Shown here: positions 1 to 6,844 of the stretch, in pieces
Layout of the letters: every line of letters starts with the position of its first letter
Position numbering within the stretch: position 1 is the stretch's first letter
Assembly (NCBI GenBank): GCA_009920815.1
Contig: RFZH01000072.1
Location: 1-9,599, forward strand
Length of the DNA: 9,599 nucleotides
Reading direction: 5' to 3'
From: Paracoccaceae bacterium
GTDB taxonomy: Bacteria; Pseudomonadota; Alphaproteobacteria; Rhodobacterales; Rhodobacteraceae
Translations under genes and position numbers: made by a program
Notes under the pieces: model-generated
What the model was told of the DNA's origin: nothing
The model's input: only the letters and a program-made list of their open reading frames with translations
Database searches by the model: none

Positions 1-1123
1 ATCCACCATGACCGCGATTGCCGAAGGGTTCGGGCTTTGCCTGCCTGGGGCATCCTCGATCCCTGCGCCCGATGTAAATCACCAACGTATGTCTGCGGCG
101 TGTGGACGGCGCATTGTCGATATGGTGTGGGAAGATTTGACCCCTGACAAAATCATCACCCCCGCGGCCACACGTAACGCCGTCACCGTTGCCATGGCGA
201 CAGGATGTTCGACAAACGCGATTATCCACCTCATCGCGATGGCGCGGCGCGCGGGCATTCCGTTGGAATTGGATGATTTGGACGAAATCGGACGCACGAC
301 CCCCGTTTTGGCCAATATCCGTCCGTCAGGGGACACATACCTGATGGAGGATTTCTTTTACGCGGGCGGTCTGCGCGCGTTGATGAAAGAGCTGGGCGAT
401 AAATTGGATTTGTCGGCAATCACGGTTACCGGGCAACCTTTGGGCGAGACAATTGCCGATGCGGTGAATTATAACCAAGACGTCATTCGTCCGCTGTCAA
501 ACCCCGTTTACCACGAAGGTTCCTTGGCGGTGTTAAAGGGTAATCTTGCCCCCGATGGTGCCGTCATCAAACCCGCCGCCATGTCGGAAAAGTTTCAAAA
601 GCACACCGGCCCCGCCATCGTGGCCGATAGCTATGACGAAATGAAAAAAATTGTCGATGACGTTGATTATCCGATGACCCCCGATCATGTGTTGGTTCTG
701 CGCAATGCGGGCCCACAGGGCGGACCAGGCATGCCAGAATGGGGCATGTTGCCGATGCCCAAGGCGTTGTTGAAACACGGGTATCGCGACATGCTGCGCT
801 TGTCCGATGCGCGGATGAGCGGAACAAGCTATGGTGCCTGTATCCTGCATGTCGCCCCCGAAGCGTTTGTCGGCGGGCCTTTGGCTTTGATCAAAACGGG
901 CGATATGATTTCGATCGACGTGCCCAATCGCACACTGAATGTTGAACTAACCGATGAAGAATTGGCCGAACGCCGCGCACAATGGGTTGAACCTAAACCA
1001 AAATATGAACGCGGCTACGGATATATGTACCTAAAGCATATCGAACAGGCCGACAAAGGGTGCGATTTTGATTTCCTAACCACAGAATTTGGCGCACCCG
1101 TTTCAGAACCCGAGATTAACTGA
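1..1123 (+). CDS. IlvD/Edd-family sugar-acid dehydratase (L-arabonate dehydratase type), 5'-truncated by window edge
   Basis: The C-terminal part of a [2Fe-2S] dehydratase that converts an aldonate to its 2-keto-3-deoxy acid in the cytoplasm. The reading frame is already open at base 2 (Ser-Thr-Met), matching the family's GTASTM segment just after the third cluster cysteine, so the ATG at 8 is internal. About 373 of an expected ~580 residues are present. Counting from that ATG: GCSTNAIIHL (66-75), YLMEDFFYAGG (111-121), GNLAPDGAVIKP (178-189), a probable metal-ligand Glu244 in GMPEWGMLP, and the catalytic-serine motif SDARMSGTSYG with Ser271. The 27-residue Glu-Ser spacing agrees with the Rhizobium arabonate dehydratase as I recall it. 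The cluster cysteines lie upstream and cannot be checked. The family also includes D-xylonate, D-fuconate, galactonate and dihydroxy-acid dehydratases; neighbours favour a sugar acid over IlvD itself. The stop overlaps the next start (TGATG). Confidence 0.9.
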   Translation, partial: STMTAIAEGFGLCLPGASSIPAPDVNHQRMSAACGRRIVDMVWEDLTPDKIITPAATRNAVTVAMATGCSTNAIIHLIAMARRAGIPLELDDLDEIGRTTPVLANIRPSGDTYLMEDFFYAGGLRALMKELGDKLDLSAITVTGQPLGETIADAVNYNQDVIRPLSNPVYHEGSLAVLKGNLAPDGAVIKPAAMSEKFQKHTGPAIVADSYDEMKKIVDDVDYPMTPDHVLVLRNAGPQGGPGMPEWGMLPMPKALLKHGYRDMLRLSDARMSGTSYGACILHVAPEAFVGGPLALIKTGDMISIDVPNRTLNVELTDEELAERRAQWVEPKPKYERGYGYMYLKHIEQADKGCDFDFLTTEFGAPVSEPEIN

Positions 1124-2031
1124 TGATAGACACTTTGAAAAACGCACTCACTGGTGTGTCCGGAATTCTGGCCACACCGTTTGACTCAGCGGGCGACATC
1201 GCGCCCTTGCGTCAAAAGGCAATCGTGGATAGGGCCATTGCAGCAGGGGTTCACATCCTGACCGCCAATGGAAATACGGGCGAATTCTATGGCCTGACTT
1301 TGGACGAAGCGATTGCGATGGTGCATGCCTCGGGCGAACATATCGCGGGACGTGTTCCGATGGTCGCGGGCGTTGGGCGCGGTATCCGCGATGCCTGTGC
1401 TTTGGCGAAAGCTTCGAAATCCGCCGGCGCAAGTGCGTTGATGATCCATCAACCGCCTGATCCGTTTGTATCCCCACGCGGCATCGTTGATTATATCAAG
1501 GCTGTTGCAGATGCGGGCGATGGCGTTCCGTTGGTCTTATACCTGCGTAACGACGGTATCGGCATTGATACAATCGCAACACTGTGTTCGTTGCCCAGTG
1601 TGATTGGTGTGAAATGGGCAACGCCCAATCCGATGAAGCTACGCTCTGCAATCGCGGCATCCCCCCAAGATGTGATTTGGGTCGGCGGCTTGGCCGAAGT
1701 GTGGGCGCCTGCGTTTTACGCCGTTGGCGCGCGCGGGTTTACCAGCGGTTTGATCAATGTCTGGCCCGAACGGTCAGTGGCCATTTCGGCCGCGCTTGAA
1801 AGCGGCGATTACGCACAGGCCCGCGCATTGATTGCCGACATGCAGGTTTTCGAAGACATCCGCGCCGAAGAACAAGGCGGGGCAAATGTGTCGGGCGTCA
1901 AGGCGGCATTGGCCATGTTGGGCAATGATTGCGGTGCGCCGCGCCCACCGGCGGCATGGCCCTTGTCACAGTCCCAATCTGATCGGCTTCGTGGCTTTAT
2001 GAACGATCAAAACCTTTTGAAAAACGGATAG
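1123..2031 (+). CDS. DHDPS/N-acetylneuraminate lyase superfamily protein (keto-deoxy sugar acid dehydratase or aldolase)
   Basis: A class I (Schiff-base) TIM-barrel enzyme of 302 residues, normal length for the family. Visible motifs: GNTGEFYGLT at 50-59 (the GxTGE pyruvate-carboxylate site), Tyr140 in LVLYLRND, and the Schiff-base Lys164 in GVKWATPNP. The substrate is not determined. By context it should act on the 2-keto-3-deoxy acid made by the dehydratases, either dehydrating it to 2-oxoglutarate semialdehyde (as L-KDA dehydratase or 5-dehydro-4-deoxyglucarate dehydratase do) or splitting it by retro-aldol. The residues after Lys164 (WATPNP) differ from the KDGTGD seen in KdgD as I remember it, so a simple KdgD label is not safe. 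Lysine-biosynthetic DapA is unlikely given the context and the unusual GNTGEFYG motif. The start codon overlaps the previous stop by one base, implying translational coupling. Confidence 0.87.
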   Translation: MIDTLKNALTGVSGILATPFDSAGDIAPLRQKAIVDRAIAAGVHILTANGNTGEFYGLTLDEAIAMVHASGEHIAGRVPMVAGVGRGIRDACALAKASKSAGASALMIHQPPDPFVSPRGIVDYIKAVADAGDGVPLVLYLRNDGIGIDTIATLCSLPSVIGVKWATPNPMKLRSAIAASPQDVIWVGGLAEVWAPAFYAVGARGFTSGLINVWPERSVAISAALESGDYAQARALIADMQVFEDIRAEEQGGANVSGVKAALAMLGNDCGAPRPPAAWPLSQSQSDRLRGFMNDQNLLKNG

Positions 2032-2035
2032 AATA

Positions 2036-2761
2036 ATGACGGATGCACCGATGAATCCAGAAACCAAAGCGAAATTGGAACATGTTTCTGTCGCGACCTT
2101 GGCGACCGCGTTGTTTAAACGTGGCCTGCGCAACCAAGTGATCCAAGACGTGCGCCCTGTGGCGCGCAAAGGGAAAAATATGGTCGGCCCTGCGTTTACG
2201 CTTCGGTACATGCCCGCGCGCGAGGATCGCAACCAATTGGTGGAATTTCGCAACCCCGAACACCCCCAACGTCATGCGATTGAAACCTGTCCCGCGGGGC
2301 ATGTCTTGGTCATGGATAGCCGCAAAACCGCGACTGCCGCATCGGCAGGGGACATTTTGATCACGCGCCTTATGATGCGCGGCGGGGCGGGTGTTGTCAC
2401 CGATGGCGGTTTTCGCGATGCGATGCGGATTGGCGAATTAGACATTCCCGCCTATCATAACCGCCCGTCCAGCCCCACAAACCTAACCATCAACGAAGCG
2501 ATTGATATCAACGTGCCAATTGGATGTGGCGATGCCCCTGTCTTTCCCGGCGATATCGTTGTGGGCGACGACGACAGCGTGATCATCATCCCCGCCCATA
2601 TCGCTGACGAAGTCGCAGCCGAAGCCCATGAAATGACCGCATATGAAGATTTCGTGGTCGAACGTGTTCGCGCCGGCGACACGATCATCGGGCTTTATCC
2701 TGCGACCAAAGAAGAAAACCTAAAGCTGTTCGAAAAATGGCGTGCTGAGAACGGGCGGTAA
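2036..2761 (+). CDS. RraA/MenG-like family protein (4-hydroxy-4-methyl-2-oxoglutarate aldolase type)
   Basis: 241 residues of the RraA-like fold. The N-terminal helical part (about 10-45, with RGLRNQVIQDVRP) is followed by the core, with AGDILITRLMMRGGAG at 104-119 and DGGFRD at 123-128. Gly105/Asp106 and Arg127-Asp128 fit the G...RD pattern of divalent-metal-dependent HMG/CHA pyruvate aldolases. Many members are annotated as ribonuclease E activity regulator, but in sugar-acid operons a catabolic lyase or hydro-lyase role is more likely. The longer N-terminus and C-terminal tail, including IGLYPATKEE (227-236), are typical of the sugar-operon branch rather than the ~160-residue E. coli RraA. 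It starts 4 nt after the preceding stop and ends 6 nt before the next ATG. No strong Shine-Dalgarno is visible, consistent with coupling. Its exact reaction cannot be read from sequence. Confidence 0.85.
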   Translation: MTDAPMNPETKAKLEHVSVATLATALFKRGLRNQVIQDVRPVARKGKNMVGPAFTLRYMPAREDRNQLVEFRNPEHPQRHAIETCPAGHVLVMDSRKTATAASAGDILITRLMMRGGAGVVTDGGFRDAMRIGELDIPAYHNRPSSPTNLTINEAIDINVPIGCGDAPVFPGDIVVGDDDSVIIIPAHIADEVAAEAHEMTAYEDFVVERVRAGDTIIGLYPATKEENLKLFEKWRAENGR

Positions 2762-2767
2762 CCCTTG

Positions 2768-4266
2768 ATGCGGGCGCACGATCCTATCATCCGATTGGAT
2801 CCAAACGACAACGTCGTTGTCGCCCGCGTTGATCTGCCCGCAGGGACAAATATCGTTAGCGAAGGTTTGACCACTTTGGTCGATGTGTCCTTTGGTCATA
2901 AAATCGCGGCGACTGACATTGCCAAGGGACAGTCAGTGCTGAAATACAACACTTTGATCGGTTTTGCCGCCTGCGACATTGTCAAGGGGGATTGGGTCCA
3001 TTCCCACAACATCGCGCTGGATGAATTTCAAAAAGATTACCGTTTTTCCCAAGACTATGTGCCAGCCGACATCTTACCGCCAGAGGACCGCGCCCAATTC
3101 ATGGGATATGATCGCGGCAACTGTCGCGTGGGGACGCGCAACTACATAGGCGTTTTTATCACCGTCAATTGTTCGGCCACCGTCGCCCGAAAAATTGCGG
3201 CACATTTCACCCCGCAGGTGATGGCAGAATACCCAAATGTTGATGGCGTTATTCCGTTTATCCACCAACAAGGCTGTGGGATGGAGGCGACGGGCGAACC
3301 GATGGAATTGCTGCATCGCACCTTGGCGGGATACATCCGACACCCCAATATCGCGGGTGCATTGATTTGTTCGTTGGGATGTGAGCGCAATAACCTGCCC
3401 CGGTTTTTCCACGATACCGCGCTGGACGTGGGAACGATGTTGCGGTCCATTCATATGCAAGATATCGGCGGCACCGCATCGGCCGTGCGCGCTGGGATCG
3501 ACCATGTTCACGCGATGTTACGGGTCGCAAATACATGCACACGCACCCCGCAATCGGCCGAACATATCACCATCGGCTTGCAATGCGGTGGGTCAGATGG
3601 GTTTTCAGGGCTATCGGCAAATCCTGCCCTCGGCAAAGCGGTTGATATTTTGGTGCGCCACGGGGGTACCGCGGTTTTATCGGAAACGCCTGAATTGTAT
3701 GGCATTGAACATACCCTAACCGCACGCGCCCGCACCGACGCGATTGGCCAAGACATTACACCGACGGGCGTGACGTGCAAATGCAAGGTGTCGTTGGCCC
3801 GGGCAATCAACAGGGCGGTTTGGCAAATATCATCGAAAAATCATTGGGTGGCGCAAAAAAAGGCGGATCAACAGGGATCGAAGCCGTCTATAAATATGCC
3901 GAACCCATTTTGGCGCGCGGGCTTGTGATCATGGATACCCCCGGATACGACCCGGTCGCCGCCACGGGCCAAATTGCGGGCGGGGCAAATTTGATTTGCT
4001 TTACCACCGGACGCGGTAGCTGTTTCGGATCCTACCCTGCCCCAACGGTCAAGATTGCATCCAACACCCCGATGTATACCCGAATGATCGACGACATGGA
4101 CGTCAACTGTGGAACGATCATCGACGGCTTGGAAACACTGGACACGGCGGGCCAACAGATCTTTGATCGCATATTGGCAATCGCATCGGGCGAGATGTCC
4201 AAAAGCGAATCCCAAGGAATCGGTGCCGATGAATTTGCACCATGGCCGATTGGTGTGACCGGCTAG
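2768..4266 (+). pseudogene. uxaA: UxaA-family altronate/galactarate-type dehydratase, frameshifted with ~28 nt missing
   Basis: A ~500-residue Fe2+-dependent hydro-lyase family in two frames. The 5' piece starts at ATG 2768 (a TTG directly before it is a poorer start). It carries the SAF domain (about residues 12-83) and the start of the catalytic domain: GNCRVGTRNYIGVF (117-130), HQQGCGMEATGEP (166-178), LICSLGCERNN (199-209) and LQCGGSDGFSG (271-281). Homology stops at Gln328 (base 3751), after which this frame continues with unrelated residues to a TGA at 3926-3928. The C-terminal domain resumes in another frame at 3754 with HYTDGRDVQM, then GPGNQQGGLANI, MDTPGYDPVAATGQ, FTTGRGSCFG and DDMDVNCGTIIDG, ending at TAG 4264-4266. 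Compared with remembered family members, about 10 residues of a WWEDYT-like helix are missing at the junction, so a 1-nt sequencing slip alone does not explain it. Initiation at GTG 3775 could yield only a C-terminal fragment, unlikely to be active. Confidence 0.85.
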
Positions 4267-4311
4267 CCAATCACAGCCGCGGCACATTGACGTAAATCTT
4301 TGTGGTCTTAA

Positions 4312-4425
4312 TTTTCACAAAAATAAGCCATTTGCCTAATTGTCAAAGATTACAAATGGCTTGCCGCGGTGCAGAAAAAAACCAAGGACCCTGCTTACGC
4401 AAGGTTAACGTGTGTTTTGTGAAAA
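4312..4425. repeat. Pair of 11-bp inverted motif copies, TTTTCACAAAA / TTTTGTGAAAA, flanking the intergenic region
   Basis: TTTTCACAAAA occurs at 4312-4322 and its exact reverse complement TTTTGTGAAAA at 4415-4425, 103 bp apart. Each copy is itself nearly symmetric (TTTT-N3-AAAA). The second copy covers the candidate -35 box at 4417-4422. This arrangement is what one expects of paired binding sites for a dimeric regulator, possibly the XRE-cupin protein encoded just downstream. The match is seen directly; the regulatory role is inferred. Confidence 0.45.
4325..4362. repeat. Perfect 10-bp inverted repeat with 18-nt spacer
   Basis: AAGCCATTTG at 4325-4334 pairs perfectly with CAAATGGCTT at 4353-4362. 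Within the spacer, TAAT (4337-4340) can pair with ATTA (4349-4352), so an RNA copy would form a long hairpin with a 2-nt bulge and an 8-nt loop. No T-run follows the stem, so this is not a canonical intrinsic terminator for the upstream operon. It could be an operator, a processing site or a Rho-independent-like 3' stabiliser. It lies 59 bp after the uxaA-like stop and 55 bp before the predicted -35 box. Confidence 0.5.
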
Positions 4426-4445
4426 ATTATTTGCTTGAGTAAAAT
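4417..4445 (+). promoter_or_regulatory. Candidate sigma70-type promoter for the XRE-cupin regulator (and possibly the dpp genes)
   Basis: TTGTGA at 4417-4422 and TAAAAT at 4440-4445 are separated by 17 nt, with an expected transcription start near 4452. This gives a ~25-nt leader to the ATG at 4477. The best match found by eye in the 210-bp intergenic region. It also argues against the in-frame TTG at 4435, which would lie inside the promoter. Confidence 0.5.
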
Positions 4446-4454
4446 TTTTTTACT
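4438..4454. promoter_or_regulatory. Dyad AGTAAAA-TTT-TTTTACT over the -10/start region: candidate operator
   Basis: AGTAAAA at 4438-4444 and TTTTACT at 4448-4454 are perfect 7-bp inverted arms around TTT. The dyad covers the candidate -10 box and predicted transcription start, the usual position for a repressor that blocks RNA polymerase. Autorepression by the XRE-cupin regulator is the simplest inference. AT-rich sequence makes chance dyads more likely. Confidence 0.4.
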
Positions 4455-4476
4455 AGCGTTAAACAAAGGCTGTACA

Positions 4477-5091
4477 ATGAATCAAATCGAACCCTCAAAA
4501 TCAAAATCGCCGTTGCTGGGCGGATTGATCCGTCAGCGCCGCAAAAAGCTGTCAATGACAATGCAAGACCTTGCAACGACGGCGGGCGTATCTGTTGGAT
4601 ACGTCAGCCAAATAGAACGGGACATGGCTGTGCCATCCCTCGGTACATTGGCACAAATTGCCGATGCACTTAGCGTTGAGGTTGAGTATTTTGTCAAATC
4701 CCAAAAACCCACTGACGCTATCAGCTGGGCAGAAGGGCGGCAGCAGTTTTTCATGGGCGGATCGTCCGTTCGATACGAAGCAGTGACAAATCAGTACCCA
4801 GGTTCAGAGATTTCATCGTTCATCTTAAATGTGCCTGCTGGCTATGCGTCTGAAACTGTATCCCACGAGGGCGAAGAAATCATTTTTGTATTAGAGGGCA
4901 TGATCCACCAAGTTTTAGACGGTCAAACATTTGAAATGCGGTCTGGCGATTGTTTGCACTTTGACGGTGCAACGCCGCATTCGTGGTCCAACCCCACCGA
5001 CCATGAGGCCCGTGTTCTGTGGACCGGTAAGCTAAAAGTTTTGAACAAAGACAATAAACATCATCTGTCACACCTGACAAATTCATCGTGA
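4477..5091 (+). CDS. XRE-family transcriptional regulator with C-terminal cupin domain
   Basis: 204 residues. The N-terminal HTH_3 domain (about 13-75) includes LIRQRRKKLSMTMQDLA and the recognition-helix region GVSVGYVSQIERDMAVPS (37-54). A short linker leads to a cupin_2 beta-barrel (about 110-185) with SHEGEEIIFVLEG (129-141), GDCLHFDGATPHSW (157-170) and a conserved His-Glu/His pattern suited to metal or ligand sensing. This architecture is that of the SutR/PuuR-like repressors of amine, amino-acid and peptide genes. The start was chosen at ATG 4477 because AAAGG at 4465-4469 sits 7 nt upstream; a TTG at 4435 lies inside the likely promoter. It precedes dppA by 96 nt, so the dipeptide-uptake operon is the likely target, with autoregulation through the dyad at 4438-4454. 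The ligand is unknown; a dipeptide or its amino-acid product is a guess. Confidence 0.9.
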   Translation: MNQIEPSKSKSPLLGGLIRQRRKKLSMTMQDLATTAGVSVGYVSQIERDMAVPSLGTLAQIADALSVEVEYFVKSQKPTDAISWAEGRQQFFMGGSSVRYEAVTNQYPGSEISSFILNVPAGYASETVSHEGEEIIFVLEGMIHQVLDGQTFEMRSGDCLHFDGATPHSWSNPTDHEARVLWTGKLKVLNKDNKHHLSHLTNSS

Positions 5092-5103
5092 CAGTCCGTT
5101 TTT
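5065..5103 (+). terminator. Weak terminator-like hairpin overlapping the regulator stop codon
   Basis: CTGTCAC at 5065-5071 pairs with GTGACAG at 5088-5094, with a 16-nt loop, followed at 5099-5103 by TTTTT. The stem is short and the loop long, and an alternative stem TGTCA/TGACA (5066-5070 / 5075-5079) competes. It could partly separate regulator expression from dppA, or be chance. Confidence 0.3.
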
Positions 5104-5173
5104 CTGGCCACCACCAGAGATCGCATGGCCCTGCGTTATTGGGCCAAAGAAGGTCGACATAAGAAAACCAATG

Positions 5174-5178
5174 AGGAG
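5174..5178 (+). promoter_or_regulatory. Strong ribosome binding site of dppA
   Basis: AGGAG, within GAGGAGAG, lies 9 nt before ATG 5188. This is the best Shine-Dalgarno in the window and selects 5188 over an in-frame ATG at 5125, which lacks one and would put 21 hydrophilic residues ahead of an otherwise perfect signal peptide. Confidence 0.8.
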
Positions 5179-5187
5179 AGATTTCCA

Positions 5188-6777
5188 ATGTCACTAAAAA
5201 CAACATTACTAGGCATGGCGGGGGCGCTTGCGCTGTCTGCAGGTGTCGCATCAGCGCAAGCGCTGGTCTATTGCTCTGAGGGTTCACCAGAGGGCTTTGA
5301 CCCAGCCTTGTACACTGCGGGCACAACATTCGATGCGTCGAGCCATCCAATTTACAACCGCTTGGTCGAATTCAAAGTGGGCACAACCGAAGTAATCCCG
5401 GGCCTGGCCGAAAGCTATAGCGTTTCTGAGGACGGCAAAACCGTTACCTTTAACCTGCGCAAAGGCGTGAAATTCCATTCAGGCAACGGGTTCACCCCAA
5501 GCCGCGATTTCAACGCAGATGACGTTATTTTTACATTTGATCGTCAAATGAACGCCGAAAACCCATACCATACCGTTTCCGGTGGCACATGGGAATATTT
5601 CTCAGGCATGTCGATGCCAGACCTTATTTCAAGCATCGAAAAAACAGATGATTACACCGTCGTATTCAACCTAACCCGTCCTGAAGCACCGATCATTGCA
5701 AACATGGCAATGGACTTTGCATCAATCGTTTCAAAAGAATATGCAGACGCTATGCTGGCGGCAGGCACACCAGAAATGGTGAACCAAGCACCAATCGGCA
5801 CTGGCCCATTCAAATTCCAAGCCTATCAAAAAGACGCGGTTATCCGTTACGTCCGCAACGACGAATACTGGGGTGACAAAGCCAAAGTGGAAGCGTTGAT
5901 TTTCGCGATCACACCTGATGCCTCTGTTCGTTACCAAAAAATCCAAGCGGGCGAATGCCACGTTATGGCCTATCCAAACCCAGCAGACATCAGCGCAATG
6001 CAAGCGGATGCAGGCACCGTTGTTTTGGAACAAGAAGGTCTGAACGTTGGTTATCTTGCGTATAACACAACACAAGCCCCCTATGACAATCCAAAGGTCC
6101 GCAAAGCGTTGAACATGGCGATCGACAAACAAGCGATCATCGACGTGGTCTTCCAAGGTTCGGGTCAAATTGCGAAAAACCCAATTCCACCAACAATGTG
6201 GTCTTACAACCAAGCGATCCAAGACGACGCGTATGACCCCGAAGCCGCCAAAGCGATGTTGGCCGCAGAAGGTGTCAGCGATCTGAACATGAAAATCTGG
6301 GCGATGCCTGTTCAGCGTCCATACAACCCCAACGCACGCCGCATGGCCGAGTTGATGCAAGCCGACTTTGCCAAAGTGGGTGTGAACGTGGAAATCGTAT
6401 CTTATGAGTGGGGCGAATACCTATCCCGTTCAAAAGCAAAAGACCGTGATGGCGCGGTTCTATTGGGGTGGACAGGCGACAACGGTGATCCCGACAACTT
6501 CCTAGCGGTTCTTTTGGGCTGTGACGGCGTCGAAGCATCAAACCGTGCACAATGGTGCCACCAACCCTTCGAAGATCTCGTGCAAAAAGCAAAGATCACA
6601 TCTGACGTCGCAGAGCGTACACGTCTGTACGAAGAGGCACAGGTTGTCTTTAAAGACCAGGCCCCATGGGCAACCATCGCACATTCGGTTGTGTACATGG
6701 TCACACGTCCAGAGGTCGACGGTTATGTTGTTCATCCATTGGGTGGCCACATCTTCAACCAAGTTGGTTTGAAATAA
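5188..6777 (+). CDS. dppA: DppA-like periplasmic dipeptide-binding protein (SBP_bac_5)
   Basis: 529 residues, close to E. coli DppA in length and wording. A Sec signal peptide (1-23: Lys4, hydrophobic core, ASA|QA cleavage) exports it to the periplasm; there is no lipobox. The mature start ALVYCSEGSPEGFDP, then YNRLVEF, GTTEVIPGLAESY, FNADDVIFTFDRQ, PIGTGPFKFQ, ITPDASVRYQK and NPADI are hallmark DppA segments. MPVQRPYNPNARRM (373-386) and WTGDNGDPDN (428-437) correspond to the regions giving Arg355 and Asp408 in mature E. coli DppA, which bind the dipeptide carboxylate and amino ends. A dipeptide ligand is therefore well supported, though homologues also bind haem or 5-aminolevulinate. It is followed by a strong hairpin terminator, as expected for a binding protein made in excess over its permease. 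The codons favour A-ending forms (GCA, ACA, CCA) more than its neighbours do. Confidence 0.93.
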   Translation: MSLKTTLLGMAGALALSAGVASAQALVYCSEGSPEGFDPALYTAGTTFDASSHPIYNRLVEFKVGTTEVIPGLAESYSVSEDGKTVTFNLRKGVKFHSGNGFTPSRDFNADDVIFTFDRQMNAENPYHTVSGGTWEYFSGMSMPDLISSIEKTDDYTVVFNLTRPEAPIIANMAMDFASIVSKEYADAMLAAGTPEMVNQAPIGTGPFKFQAYQKDAVIRYVRNDEYWGDKAKVEALIFAITPDASVRYQKIQAGECHVMAYPNPADISAMQADAGTVVLEQEGLNVGYLAYNTTQAPYDNPKVRKALNMAIDKQAIIDVVFQGSGQIAKNPIPPTMWSYNQAIQDDAYDPEAAKAMLAAEGVSDLNMKIWAMPVQRPYNPNARRMAELMQADFAKVGVNVEIVSYEWGEYLSRSKAKDRDGAVLLGWTGDNGDPDNFLAVLLGCDGVEASNRAQWCHQPFEDLVQKAKITSDVAERTRLYEEAQVVFKDQAPWATIAHSVVYMVTRPEVDGYVVHPLGGHIFNQVGLK

Positions 6778-6794
6778 TAATATAAACCAAACTG

Positions 6795-6828
6795 GGGTTG
6801 GCGCACCTCCCGCGCCAACCCAATTTTT
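6795..6828 (+). terminator. Intrinsic terminator/attenuator between dppA and the peptidase gene
   Basis: GGGTTGGCGC at 6795-6804 and GCGCCAACCC at 6812-6821 form a perfect 10-bp GC-rich stem with a 7-nt loop, followed by AA and TTTTT at 6824-6828. It lies 18 nt after the dppA stop and just before the downstream RBS. Because the following genes complete the same transporter, partial read-through (attenuation) is more likely than full termination, giving high DppA and low permease levels. Confidence 0.88.
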
Positions 6829-6844
6829 CAACAGGATTACAGCG

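Noticed and set aside
2765..2767. TTG as the start of the uxaA-like gene
   Set aside because: The ATG immediately following at 2768 is the more likely initiator.
3854..3862. A-run in the uxaA-like gene as the frameshift site
   Set aside because: Residues on both sides (SLGGAKKGGST) read well in the same frame, so the frame has already changed upstream.
4248..4272. GATTGG/CCAATC inverted repeat at the uxaA-like stop as a terminator
   Set aside because: Six-bp stem with a 13-nt loop and no T-run; too weak to call.
4435..4476. Upstream TTG start for the XRE-cupin gene
   Set aside because: It lies inside the promoter-like sequence, lacks an RBS, and the ATG at 4477 has AAAGG at good spacing and gives a typical N-terminus.
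5125..5187. Upstream ATG start for dppA
   Set aside because: No Shine-Dalgarno, and it would bury the signal peptide behind 21 polar residues; the ATG at 5188 has a strong RBS.
5092..5187. Separate dppA promoter (TTGGGC at 5139 with AT-rich sequence downstream)
   Set aside because: No acceptable -10 box at 16-18 nt spacing; short hairpin TCTGG/CCAGA nearby is too weak to interpret.
5731..6360. 209-codon open frame on the minus strand inside dppA
   Set aside because: It is antisense to a clear DppA homologue, shows composition-driven residues and resembles no protein; it is a shadow of the codon pattern.
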